This document shows positions 33,294-43,014 of a stretch of DNA of 64,000 bases, in pieces. Positions within the stretch are counted from its first letter, which is position 1, and each line of letters begins with the position of its first letter. Source of the DNA: DATAEE01 sp963725145 (GTDB taxonomy: Bacteria > Acidobacteriota > Vicinamibacteria > Vicinamibacterales > 2-12-FULL-66-21); NCBI GenBank assembly GCA_963725145.1, contig CAVRXL010000003.1, positions 496,001 through 560,000 of the forward strand, read 5' to 3'. The notes below the pieces were generated by a model. It was not told where the DNA came from and made no database searches. It saw nothing but the letters and a program-made list of their open reading frames with translations. A program made the translations under genes and the position numbers.

Positions 33294-36200
33294 TTAACGC
33301 CAGTCGCCCTGCAGAACGAACGGGGCCCAGAAATACGGCGAGGCCCATCGACGGCCCGTGGCCAGGTCCCGCTGGGCGGCGTGCAGAGCCGCGGCCGGGG
33401 TCAGCTCGTCGATCAGCATACCCCGGTAGAACCGCTTCATCAGCTCGGCCGTGGCGAGGTCGTCCACCTGCCACAACGACGCGACCACGCGCGGCACGCC
33501 GGCATACATGAAGGCGCGCGCGAGGCCGATCGGTCCCTCCCCGCGCACCTGCTTGCCGAGCGCGGTCTGGCACCCGCTCAGCACCACGACGTCCGCGTTG
33601 AGCGTCATGTCGTAGATGTCGGGCACCATCACGAACCCGTCCTGGTGCGCCCCGCTGCGATCGACCAGCGACAGGACGAGGCTCGACAGGCTCGACACGT
33701 CCTGATTGACGATCCCGTGCGTCGCGAAATGAATGAACCGGTAGTCGAAGAGCCCTCGCGCCAGGGCGCGTTCGCGCGTCGCGGCCGGCCCGAGGAAGGT
33801 GGTCACTCGCTCGGGCGCCAGCGACCGAATCGCTTCCGCTTCGCCGCGCGAAAACGGCAGGCGCGTCAGCGTGACGCCGGGCGACTGCGCGTACGCGGTC
33901 TGCCGGTTACGCGGAGCCGCGGACCCCGCGCCCCGCGCGCGGACTCGCGGGTCCTGCGCGTCGAAGATCGGGTCGGCGAAGATCGCGGCCGTTCTCGCCG
34001 GCCGCGCGCGCCCGGCGGTCAACGCCCGCATCGCGCCGAGGATGGTGGCCGAGGGAACCTGCACGATCTCGTGCCGTGCAAGCATGAGAGCCGTGTCCGG
34101 ACCGGCGCCCGGCTGTGGCAGCGCCGCGAACGGAACGAGCGACAGCGCGCCCGGCAGGACCAGGACGAGCCGCTTGCCGCCCAACATGGAAGCAGCGGGC
34201 TCGATGACGAGGTGGGTAAGCGCGCGGCGATCGTCCCTGTCGGAGCTGCGCTCGGACGGGGATGCTGTCGATCGCGCGAGCCCGGCGTACACGCGGCGGG
34301 CCAGCGCCTCAATCTCAGCGCGCCGGGGCAGCGTGAACGCCCGGATCTCGCGCGGCGACACGACCCACACGTAGCTGCGGACATCGCCCAGCGCATACTC
34401 GAGCAGAAGCGTGTCGTCGTCGAGCATGCTTCGAATGGCCTGCGGATCGAATGGGCGTGGCCTGAGAAAGGTGGCACGCCTGGTGTCGGCCTCATCGATC
34501 TTCGCCTCCACGTCGCGGACCTGCACGGCGAGCTCCGACGTCTCCTCGATGAGCGCCTTCGTTTCCGGCGCGTCAGGCCGGGCCCGCATCGACACCTGCA
34601 GCTGGGCGAGGCGGGCACGCCAGCGTTCGCGGACCTGATCGCGCTCGGTCGCCAGCGTCGTTGGCAGGCGCGCCCTCGAGTCGAGGCGCGCCTCAGAAAC
34701 GCGATCGAGAAGCCCGCGCCCGAGCGCCTGCTCGTGGAGCGTGAGCGCGCGGGCGGCCGCGTCTCCGTCTCCTTGCGCGGCGCGTCGCATGCTGATGTCG
34801 ATCGCTCGCTCGTAGGCTGGCGAGAGCGCGCCAAAGCCGAGCGATCGCGACTCGAGGCTGACGGCGGCCTCGCGAAACGTCTCCGTGATCTCGACCACCC
34901 GGCGGGCCTCCGCGTCGGCGGTCTCCAGGTCGTCGCGGCGCGCCGCGACATCGGCCAGCCCGGCCCGTGCCTCGGCCTCGCAAGGCGGGTTCCGGCGCTG
35001 CCGGGCAATCTCGAGCATCGTCTCGAAACGGGCGCGCGCCGCATCCAGACGACTGTCGTCGAGGTCCATGCGGCCGAGGCGTTGCTCGCCGATGCAGCGC
35101 CACCGCGGCGCACCCCTCTCCAGCGCGGCGGACACCGCTTCGTAGCGCTGACGCGCCCCTTCGCGATCGCCGCGCGCCAGCGTCACGTCGCCCAGTCCGA
35201 GCCGCGCGTGGGTCTCCTGCTCTCGTTGGACGTATTTTGGTGCGAGAGCAAGGCGAGCCTCGAACCGGGAGGCCGCTTCGTCGAGGTCGCCACGACGAAG
35301 GTGATTCAAGCCGAGCCAGAGCGTGATGAGCGCCACCGCCGGGGAGTTGGCGGACGCGACCGCCAGATCGAGGGCGCGCCGGTTCCGAACGATCGCGGCC
35401 TCGAGGTCGCCGGCCAGATCGTCGAGACGGGCGAGGTCCCACATCGCCAGCGCTTCGAGTGCCTTGTCGTCCATCTCGGCGGCGAGCTCCTGCGTCCGAT
35501 GCGCCTGCTCGCGCGCCCGATCGTAGTTGCCCAGCTCGAACTCGTAGTATCCAAGCTCCCGTTGAGAGCGCGCGGCGGACGCGCGAAAACCCCCGACAAG
35601 CGCCAGTTCCAGCGCGCGGCCAACCGCCCGCTTCGCGTCCACGAGTCGACCCTCGTTGAAGTAGCCGTTCGCCAGGCTGGCCCAGTTCATGACCTCCCAC
35701 TCGCGCTCCTGCGACCAGGCGTAAAGCTCCGTCAGGCGCTCGCGCGCCGCTGCCGATTCGCGGCCGAACTGCGAGAAGAGGGCGGTCAGGCTGGCAAGCG
35801 CCTCCAACGTCGACAGCTCGAGCGGCACATCCCCGGCAGCCCGCCAGCCGGCGGCAGCCTCCCAGAACACCGGGATGGATTGCTGCAGACCGTCCATGGT
35901 CTGAAGCAGAGCGAGCTTCGCGCCTCGCTCCAGCAGCTCGAACGCGCGAGCACGGGCGTGATCCGCGGGCCTCGCCGGCCGGAGCGCCGCGACATGGAGC
36001 ACGAACGTACGCTGCGAATCTTCCGGGCCGCGTTTACGGCCTTCGATCCAGCCTCCTCTGTGAACAGGGCCCCGAACGACGACCCAGGCTTCGATGACCA
36101 CATCGACGATGTGGCGGCCGGAGACCGGCGCGACGAACATCAGCCGCTCGGCCAGCGGGTCGATCTCCGGAAGGTTGATCATATGGAGCTCGCCGCCGTC

Positions 36201-36449
36201 CGGGCCGCGGACTGCGATTCCGATGGGAAGCTGATTCTGCGATACGTCGATCTCGACGAAGTCGCCAGCCGTCAGGGAGGCTTCGAAGGAGTGTCGGTCA
36301 CCCTGACCTGCCGATCTCTCGTAGGTTGCCCCCTCGTGGAGGACCAGAGGCGCATCGGCGAGCTGGAGCTGGGCCGATCCTGTCGAGACGGGTTGACCGT
36401 GGGCGGCGAGGGCGAGTGTGCCGATGAGGACACAACGCGGCGTGACCAT
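33294..36449 (-). CDS. Exported CHAT-domain protease with TPRs (copy 1)
   Basis: A 1051-residue protein. The N-terminus (VLIGTLALAAHGQ) is a signal peptide. Residues about 40-130 are a PPC-like beta-domain (GDRHSFEASLTAGDFVEIDV). Residues about 150-650 are TPR-type helices. The C-terminal CHAT caspase-like domain has the catalytic His911 in IHFATHGIVNQD and Cys960 in VVLSGCQTALG, followed by ARAFMYAGVPRVVASLWQVDD. So the protease core looks intact. Its last 500 bases are almost identical to those of copy 2. ATG 36449 lies 15 bases after copy 2 with a GGAG site. Confidence 0.93.
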   Translation of the reverse strand: MVTPRCVLIGTLALAAHGQPVSTGSAQLQLADAPLVLHEGATYERSAGQGDRHSFEASLTAGDFVEIDVSQNQLPIGIAVRGPDGGELHMINLPEIDPLAERLMFVAPVSGRHIVDVVIEAWVVVRGPVHRGGWIEGRKRGPEDSQRTFVLHVAALRPARPADHARARAFELLERGAKLALLQTMDGLQQSIPVFWEAAAGWRAAGDVPLELSTLEALASLTALFSQFGRESAAARERLTELYAWSQEREWEVMNWASLANGYFNEGRLVDAKRAVGRALELALVGGFRASAARSQRELGYYEFELGNYDRAREQAHRTQELAAEMDDKALEALAMWDLARLDDLAGDLEAAIVRNRRALDLAVASANSPAVALITLWLGLNHLRRGDLDEAASRFEARLALAPKYVQREQETHARLGLGDVTLARGDREGARQRYEAVSAALERGAPRWRCIGEQRLGRMDLDDSRLDAARARFETMLEIARQRRNPPCEAEARAGLADVAARRDDLETADAEARRVVEITETFREAAVSLESRSLGFGALSPAYERAIDISMRRAAQGDGDAAARALTLHEQALGRGLLDRVSEARLDSRARLPTTLATERDQVRERWRARLAQLQVSMRARPDAPETKALIEETSELAVQVRDVEAKIDEADTRRATFLRPRPFDPQAIRSMLDDDTLLLEYALGDVRSYVWVVSPREIRAFTLPRRAEIEALARRVYAGLARSTASPSERSSDRDDRRALTHLVIEPAASMLGGKRLVLVLPGALSLVPFAALPQPGAGPDTALMLARHEIVQVPSATILGAMRALTAGRARPARTAAIFADPIFDAQDPRVRARGAGSAAPRNRQTAYAQSPGVTLTRLPFSRGEAEAIRSLAPERVTTFLGPAATRERALARGLFDYRFIHFATHGIVNQDVSSLSSLVLSLVDRSGAHQDGFVMVPDIYDMTLNADVVVLSGCQTALGKQVRGEGPIGLARAFMYAGVPRVVASLWQVDDLATAELMKRFYRGMLIDELTPAAALHAAQRDLATGRRWASPYFWAPFVLQGDWR

Positions 36450-36464
36450 GACCCCTGTGAGGAG

Positions 36465-39400
36465 TTAACGCCAATCCCCCTGCAGAACGAACGGGGCCCA
36501 GAAATACGGCGATGCCCAGCGACGGCCCGTGGCCAGGTCCCGCTGGGCGGCGTGCAGGGCCGCGGCCGGGGTCAGCTCGTCGACCAGCATACCCCGGTAG
36601 AACCGCTTCATCAGCTCGGCCGTGGCGAGGTCGTCCACCTGCCACAACGACGCGACCACGCGCGGCACGCCGGCGTACATGAAGGCGCGCGCGAGGCCGA
36701 TCGGTCCCTCCCCGCGCACCTGCTTGCCGAGCGCGGTCTGGCACCCGCTCAGCACCACGACGTCCGCGTTGAGCGTCATGTCGTAGATGTCCGGCACCAT
36801 CACGAACCCGTCCTGGCGCGCGCCGGTGCGATCGACCAGCGACAGGACGAGGCTCGACAGGCTCGACACGTCCTGGTTGACGATCCCGTGCGTCGCGAAG
36901 TGAATGAACCGGTAGTCGAAGAGCGCTCGCGCCAGGGCGCGTTCGCGCGTCGCGTCCGGGCCGAGGAAGGTGGTCACCCGCTTGGGCGCCAGAGACGCAA
37001 TCGCCTCCGCTTCGCCGCGCGAGAACGGCAGGCGCGTCAGCGTGACGCCGGGCAGCCGCGCGGGCTCGGCCTGCTCGTTGCGCGGAGGGACTTGCCCCGC
37101 CGAAGCGCCGGTGAGATTCCGCGCGCGGACCCGTGGATCCTGCGGGTCGAAGATCGGGTCGGCGAAGATCGCGGCCGTTCTCGCCGGCCGCGCGCGCCCG
37201 GCGGTCAACGCCCGCATCGCGCCGAGGATGGTGGCTGACGGAACCCGCACGATCTCGTGGTTGACGATCATCGGCGGCGAGCCCGCGGCGGCGCCCGGCC
37301 GCGGCAACGCGCCAAACGGGATGATCGACAGCGCGCCTGGCAGGACCATCACGAGACGCTTCCTGCCCAGCAACGAGGCCGCCGGCTCGATCACGAGGCG
37401 AGCCAGCGCGCGACGATCCGCCTCGTCCGCGCGTTGCCTGGATCGATCTGCGGCCGGCGCTCGCGCAAAGCCGGCCGTACACCCGGCGGGCCAGCGCCTC
37501 GATCTCGGCGCGCGGCGGCAGCGTAAATGCGTGCATCTTCCGCGGGGACACGACCCACAGGTAGCTCCGCGCCTCGCCGAGCGCGTACTCGAGCAAGAGC
37601 GTGTTGTCGTCGAGCTCGGCCTGAATGGCGGCGAGATCGGGCAGATCGGGGCTGAGGAACGTGCCCTGCCTTGCGTCTGCCGCCTCGATCCTCGCTTCCA
37701 CGTCGCGGACCCGCAACGCCAGAGCCGACGTTTCGTCAACCAGGGCTTTCGTGTCCGGCGCATCCGGCCGCGTGCGCATGGCCGCCTGCAGATCGGCGAG
37801 CCGTGTGCGCCAGAGCGCGCGGACGCGGGCGCGCTCCGTCGCCAGCGCGGCCGGCACGCGGGCATGTGCGGCGAGCCGTCCCTCGAGGACGCGATCGAGC
37901 AAGCCGCGAGCCGCCGCCTGCTCATGGAGCGCCAGGCCCTGCTCGGCGGCGCCCCGCACGCCGGCCTGGGCGCGGCGCATGCTGATGTCGATCGCACGCT
38001 CGTACGCCGGCGCGAGCGCCCCGAAGCCGAGCGAACGCGACTCGAGGCTGACGGCTGCCTCGCGGAACGTGTCCGTGATCTCGACGACGCGGCGGGCCTC
38101 CGCGTCGGCGGTCTCGAGGTCGCCGCGCTGGACGGCGAGGTCGGCGAGCCCTGCCCTCGCCTCGGCTTCGCAGGTCGGATGCCGAATCTCCGTCGCGATC
38201 TGCAGCATCGCGTCAAATCGCGCCCGCGCCTGATCCAGCCGACCCTCGTCGAGATCCATGCGGCCGACGCGCTGCTGAGCGATGCAGCGATAATTCTGAA
38301 GCCCCGATTCGAGCGCCGCCGCCTGTGCCTCATAACGCTGGCGGGCGCCCTCGCGATCGCCGCGCGCCAGCGCGACGTCGGCCAGGCCGAGCCGCGTGAG
38401 CGCTTCCGAATCCTGTTGGACGATCGTGGAGGACATCCCCAGGCGGGCTTCGAAGCGTGACGCCGCCTCGTCCAGCTCGCCTCGACGGAGATGGTTGAAT
38501 CCGAGCCACATCGTGACCGCCGCGGTCATCTGCCTGTTGCCGCGGGCGAGATCGAGGGCGCGCCGGTTTCGCGCGATCGCGGCGTCAAGGTCTCCGGCGA
38601 GCTCGTCGAGACGCGCGAGCGTCGAGAGCGCCTCCGCTTCGAGTATCGGGTCGGAGATTTCGGCGGCGGCGTGCTGGACCTCGTGCGCCAGCTCCCGCGC
38701 CTCCTCGTAGCGTCCCAGCTCGAACTCGTAGAACCCGAGCTGCCGCCGGGTCCGCGCGGCGACGCGACGCAGCCCCATGGCTTGCGCCAGGTCGAGCGCG
38801 GGGCCCAGCGCCTCCTTCGCATCGACGAGACGGCCTCCCTTCGCGTACTCCTCTGACAGGCGCCGCCAGCTCCTGATCTCCTGCTCGCGATCTCCCAGCC
38901 GGGCGAACAGCTCCGTCAGGCGCTCCCACGCGACGGCCGATTCGCGGTTGAACTGGGTGAAGTAACCGGTCACCGTGGCGAGCGCGGTGAGCGTCGAGGC
39001 CTCGAGCCCGACATCATTCGTGGCCCGCCACCCCGCCGCCGCCTCCTGGAACAGCGGAATGGCCTGTCGGAGGCTCTCCATGTTCTGCAGATGAACCAGC
39101 CGGTTGGCCCGTTCCAGGACGACGAACACCTTCGCTCGCCGTCGATCGTCCGGCAACGCGGGTCGCAGCGCGAGCACGTGCATCCTGGACTCTGCGGCGG
39201 CGGGCGGGGCAATGGGCGAAGGAGGCGGCGGCAGATCGCTCTCGGGCGTGTGGTAGCCGTCGAATGTCAGCGCGAGCTCGTGCGTGCCGGGAACCGCCGC
39301 GATGAACAGCAGCCGTTCAGGCTGCGGGTGGATGCTCGGGAGGTTGATGGCATGGAGCACGGCGGCGTCGGGGCCGCGGACGGCGAGCGCCACGGCGACG

Positions 39401-39624
39401 CGATCCTGCGCCACGCTGATCTCGAGGAAATCGCCCGCAGCCAGCCCCGCCACGTAACGATGGACATCGCCGCGGACCGCGGGCTTCTGGATGGTGGCGC
39501 CGGCCGTCAGCACGTCGGGCGGCGCCTCGGGCGAAGGGCGAAGAGGTGCCGACGTGTCCGCGCGGTCGTAGAAGCTTGCGGCGCCCGCGAGCGCGGCGGC
39601 GAGCACCCACCGCCGGACGGTCAC
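36465..39624 (-). CDS. Exported CHAT-domain protease with TPRs (copy 2), frameshifted
   Basis: GTG 39624 overlaps the stop of the preceding gene. A signal-like helix (VLAAALAGAASFYD), a PPC-like domain (RYVAGLAAGDFLEISVAQ) and TPRs read in one frame to ALARRVYGRL. The CHAT core (DEADRRALARLVIEPA onward) reads in another. A single-base change near 37465-37475 joins them to about 1050 residues. The catalytic HFATHGIVNQD and VVLSGCQTALG are present. Compared with copy 1 the first 700 residues have diverged, while the CHAT core is near identical. It sits directly upstream of copy 1 in a four-gene overlapping operon. Confidence 0.9.
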
Positions 39625-40472
39625 GGCGCGCGCACGCTCAGGAAGTAGCGGTGCAGCTCGATCGTGCGGCCGGCGGTATCGATGCCGAGCAGCTGGATGA
39701 TGTAGTCGTCCGGGCGAAGCCGGGCCCCGGGGATGTCGACGCTGGCCAGCTCCTGCGGCTGCGCGCTCACGGCGGGTCCCTGCCAGATTCCACGGCCGGC
39801 GACCGTGCGCACCACGGCTGTCGTCGGGTTCGCGTGTCGCGGGGACGGTCCGCCCTGGAGACGCAGCCGGACGACGTCGGTCCCTGGCGCGATCGTGGCG
39901 GCCGGCGTGTGCGTGCCGCGGACGAGAATCGGCGAGATCGTCAGCGCGACAACGACAGGCGTCGCCTTGCCGGCCGGGCTCGCGCGTGAGGACAGCAGCG
40001 GATCATCCCCGTTTCGATCTGGCGCGGGGGCGGGACCCGGCTGCGGCGCGGGGACAACTTCCCGAGCAGGGCTGCCGAGGGCGGTGCCCGAATCGGGGAC
40101 GCCACGCCGCATCCACGCTCCGCCGCCAGCCACCAGCACGAGCGCGGCGGCGAGGGCGGCCGTTCTCCACCACAACACCCGCTTGCGGCGCTCGTTCGAC
40201 AGCGCCGACGAGGCCGCGCCCAGCGCGGACGCGACGGCGACGCGCCGCTTGTGCGCACACGTCGTCAGGTAGTGGCGTTCGAAAGCCTGGTGCTCGTCAG
40301 CCGAAAGCTGACCCGAGACGTAGTCGTCGATGAGATCGTTTTCGGCGGCCCGGACACGATCCAGCGCCTCCACGCTCACGAAGTACTCGCGTTCGATGGC
40401 GGCGGTTTCCTCTTCGGCCGCCGCGCCCAGCACATAACGCCGGAGCTCGGGGGTGTGGTTCTCGGTCCTCAT
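39621..40472 (-). CDS. Single-pass anti-sigma-like membrane protein
   Basis: A 283-residue protein. Residues about 1-95 are a cytoplasmic helical domain (ELRRYVLGAAAEEETAAIER, DLIDDYVSGQLSADEHQAFER HYLTTCAHKRR) that looks like the sigma-binding zinc-finger-like region of anti-sigma factors, with one Cys and several His. A membrane segment follows at about 105-123 (TAALAAALVLVAGGGAW), then a Pro-rich linker and an extracytoplasmic beta-domain. Its ATG overlaps the stop of the sigma gene (ATGA), and its stop overlaps the GTG of CHAT copy 2, so all are coupled. The sigma-binding role is inferred from position. Confidence 0.75.
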   Translation of the reverse strand: MRTENHTPELRRYVLGAAAEEETAAIEREYFVSVEALDRVRAAENDLIDDYVSGQLSADEHQAFERHYLTTCAHKRRVAVASALGAASSALSNERRKRVLWWRTAALAAALVLVAGGGAWMRRGVPDSGTALGSPAREVVPAPQPGPAPAPDRNGDDPLLSSRASPAGKATPVVVALTISPILVRGTHTPAATIAPGTDVVRLRLQGGPSPRHANPTTAVVRTVAGRGIWQGPAVSAQPQELASVDIPGARLRPDDYIIQLLGIDTAGRTIELHRYFLSVRAP

Positions 40473-41059
40473 CGGGATCCTCCGGTACACGTCTGCACGC
40501 ACCGCTCGAGCCGATCTCGAATGCGCTGCACGCGGTTGCGGAGCGCGCTCTCAGAGAGTCCCAGGAGCCGCGCGAGCCGCCGCCGGTTGTCGATCTTCTG
40601 CCGTCGCTCCGCGACGTAATACTCCAGCACGAGATCCCGGCTCTCGGCGGAGAGGGCTGACAGGCAGCGATCGAAGCAGGACAGAAGTCCCTGAGGTTCC
40701 TGTTCCTCGTGGATGGGGAATGCGGGCAAATACGCCCGATCGAGACGATTGTCGATCGACAAGGGGACGGGGCGCCGCTGCCATTCGAGCAGCACGAAGC
40801 GCGCGATGCCGCGGGCGTATCCCCGCACGTCGTCGATGTGTGTCGAGCCCGACAATTTGACCACGAGCCGGTCGAGCGTGATGTCCGCGCACTCTTCCGG
40901 CGGCCACGCGCCGCGCCAATCGAAGAACCTCTCGAGCGCCACGCGCAGGTGTTCGTACGCAACCCCGGCACGCGCAGGGTCCGGATCGAGCCGCTCGAGC
41001 AGGCGGGTGAACCCGGTCGAGGCGGTCCGGCGCCACGCAAGAGCTGAGGGGTTACGCAT
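40469..41059 (-). CDS. Sigma-70-like transcription factor
   Basis: A 196-residue protein starting at ATG 41059. The C-terminal region has a sigma region-4 helix-turn-helix (RRRLARLLGLSESALRNRVQRIRDRLERCV). The N-terminal part, with VAYEHLRVALERFFDW and DDVRGYARGIARFVLLEW, has the size and helical character of region 2 of group-IV sigma factors but is divergent. The frame is open upstream to 41215 without family-like sequence. It leads the anti-sigma/CHAT operon and probably directs its transcription from the gap shared with the divergent di-haem gene. Confidence 0.8.
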   Translation of the reverse strand: MRNPSALAWRRTASTGFTRLLERLDPDPARAGVAYEHLRVALERFFDWRGAWPPEECADITLDRLVVKLSGSTHIDDVRGYARGIARFVLLEWQRRPVPLSIDNRLDRAYLPAFPIHEEQEPQGLLSCFDRCLSALSAESRDLVLEYYVAERRQKIDNRRRLARLLGLSESALRNRVQRIRDRLERCVQTCTGGSR

Positions 41060-41257
41060 GAGGTTGTCCGCAGGCCGATCGCCAGGGATCTTACCGCTGG
41101 CGCCGCCGGGGGCAAACGGGGACCTCGTGAAGGGGTCGCTTTTGGGCGCGCAAACGCTCACATGACGTAGTGCGCGAAACCTCCAAAACGTATCGGCCCC
41201 GACACGTTTCGGCACAGCTCCTCACTCTCGGCAGTAACCCACAGGAAGGCGGTGTCC
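41060..41257. other. Divergent promoter region
   Basis: A 198-base gap between the starts of the sigma factor (minus) and the di-haem protein (plus). Promoters for both should lie here. I see no convincing repeat or operator. Confidence 0.3.
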
Positions 41258-42889
41258 ATGAGATACAAGCCTCTGGTGATCTGTGCCGCCGTGTTCGTCT
41301 TGGCGGCCTCCACGAAGATAGTCGGGCAACTGGTCGATCGGAACAAGGCGCCGAACACGGCGAACGAAGGCATCGCCCGGCCGCTCACCGGCCCGGCCCT
41401 TGACGGCGGTCCAAGCCAGATCGGCGACGGACGCGGAACCCTCGGCAGCGGCAATCCGAACTCGTCGCTGAACGTCATTGCCTTCGATCCGTTCCGGGCG
41501 ATCCGCCGCGGCCGCCAGCTCTTCCAGCGGAAGTTCAGTGTAGAAATAAACGTGGGGGATGATGGGTTCGGCCCCGGGCTCGGAAACACGAGAGGGGACA
41601 TCAACACCGTGCGCGAGATCGGCGCCGGCGTCGTCGACAGCTGCGCGGGGTGCCACGGGCGTCCGCGCGGGTCGGCCGGATTCGGCGGGGACGTCGTTAC
41701 GCGTCCCGACAGCCGCGACGCTCCGCACCTCTTCGGCCTGGGCCTGAAGGAGATGCTGGCGGATGAGATGACGGTCGAGCTCAGGGCGATCCGGGCCTCG
41801 GCGATTTCGAGAGCCCGCCAGGAGCGACGGTCGGTCACGCGCACGCTCATCGCAAAAGGCGTCAGGTTCGGCGAGATCCGAGCGCGGTCCGACGGGACCG
41901 TGGACACGGACGAAGTGGAAGGCGTCGACGCCGATCTGCGCGTGCGGCCCTTCTTCCATCACGGCGGCACGATCTCGATCCGCGAGTTCGTCGTCGGGGC
42001 CCTGAGAGCAGAGATGGGACTCCTGATGACGGGCGACCCGGACCTTGTCGCGGCGCAGGCGGGCCAGCGCGTTGTCACTCCGAGCGGCATGGTCCTCGAT
42101 GGCCGGACCGACCCGACCCTCGGAAAGTTCGACGCGATCGAGGTGCCACCGACCGCGGAGGAAGGAGACATCGGAACCATCGACCAGCGGACGGCGCTCG
42201 TCGATTTTCTGGAGTTCTACCTGCTGAACTATTTCAAGCCGGGGACGGGACAGCAGACGTCGACCGTGAACTTCGGTCGGCAGGCGTTCACGGAGGTGGG
42301 CTGCACCTCCTGCCATATTCCGAATCTGACGATTCAGCGGGATCGCCGGGTCGCGGACGTCGAGACGGTGTACAGCCCGTCGGCCGGGATCATGAACCGC
42401 CTGTTCGCAACGGCGACGCCGCTGCTCGCGAATCCCACCTCAATCGGACAGGGAAACCAGAGGAAGATCCCGGCGTTCGGGCCCTTTGTCGTGCGGAACA
42501 TCTTCACCGACTTCAAGCGGCACGACCTCGGTCCGAACTTCCACGAGCGGGAATACGACGGCACCCTGCGCACGCATTTCATGACGACTCCGCTCTGGGG
42601 CGTCGGAAGCACCCCGTCGTACGGCCACGACGGGCGCAGCATCAACTTGATGGAGGTCATCCTGCGCCATGGTGGCGAGGCGCAGTCGTCGCGGAATGCG
42701 TTCGCGTCGAGGTCGTCATCGACGCGAGACGCGATCATCGCGTTCCTGAACTCGCTGATCCTGTTCCCGCCGGACGATACGGCGTCGAATCTCAGCCCGG
42801 GTGACCGCGCGCAGCACCCACAGTTGCCGTTGGGGCACGGCAGCATCCGGTTGACGGGGCTCTTCAACAACCCGGCGATCATCGAGTAG
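41258..42889 (+). CDS. Exported di-haem cytochrome c/thiol oxidoreductase-like protein
   Basis: A 543-residue protein with a signal helix (LVICAAVFVLAASTKIVG). Two CxxCH haem motifs are present: CAGCH at about 129 and CTSCH at about 349, the latter in FTEVGCTSCHIPNL. The spacing and the segments FHHGGTISIREFV and PLWGVGSTPSYGHDGRS match the putative thiol oxidoreductase (DUF1111)/cytochrome c peroxidase-like group. ATG 41258 follows CAGGAAGG. It is divergent from the sigma/CHAT operon. Confidence 0.9.
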   Translation: MRYKPLVICAAVFVLAASTKIVGQLVDRNKAPNTANEGIARPLTGPALDGGPSQIGDGRGTLGSGNPNSSLNVIAFDPFRAIRRGRQLFQRKFSVEINVGDDGFGPGLGNTRGDINTVREIGAGVVDSCAGCHGRPRGSAGFGGDVVTRPDSRDAPHLFGLGLKEMLADEMTVELRAIRASAISRARQERRSVTRTLIAKGVRFGEIRARSDGTVDTDEVEGVDADLRVRPFFHHGGTISIREFVVGALRAEMGLLMTGDPDLVAAQAGQRVVTPSGMVLDGRTDPTLGKFDAIEVPPTAEEGDIGTIDQRTALVDFLEFYLLNYFKPGTGQQTSTVNFGRQAFTEVGCTSCHIPNLTIQRDRRVADVETVYSPSAGIMNRLFATATPLLANPTSIGQGNQRKIPAFGPFVVRNIFTDFKRHDLGPNFHEREYDGTLRTHFMTTPLWGVGSTPSYGHDGRSINLMEVILRHGGEAQSSRNAFASRSSSTRDAIIAFLNSLILFPPDDTASNLSPGDRAQHPQLPLGHGSIRLTGLFNNPAIIE

Positions 42890-43014
42890 AAGGCGCAGAG
42901 ACCGCAGAGGGAGCAGAGGCCGCAGAGAAAAGCGGACGATGAGGCGCAGAGACGCCGAGGCACAGAGTTAGGTTCTCTGCGTCCTTTGCGTCCTTTGCGT
43001 CCTCTGCGTTTTAC
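42890..43014. repeat. CAGAG-rich inverted repeat, second copy
   Basis: GCGCAGAGACCGCAGAGGGA, then CGCAGAGAAAAGCGGACG and ATGAGGCGCAGAGAC, then on the other side CTCTGCGTCCTTTGCGTCC. Same family as 2966-3082 (shared CAGAGAAAA, ACGATGAGGCGCAGAGAC). It separates convergent genes and can fold in RNA from both strands. Confidence 0.7.

Noticed and set aside
32748..37238. Very long plus-strand frame (almost 1500 codons) opposite the porin and CHAT genes
   Set aside because: Composition is Arg/Asp/Glu/Gly-rich antisense shadow. The minus strand has clear CHAT, TPR and porin domains.
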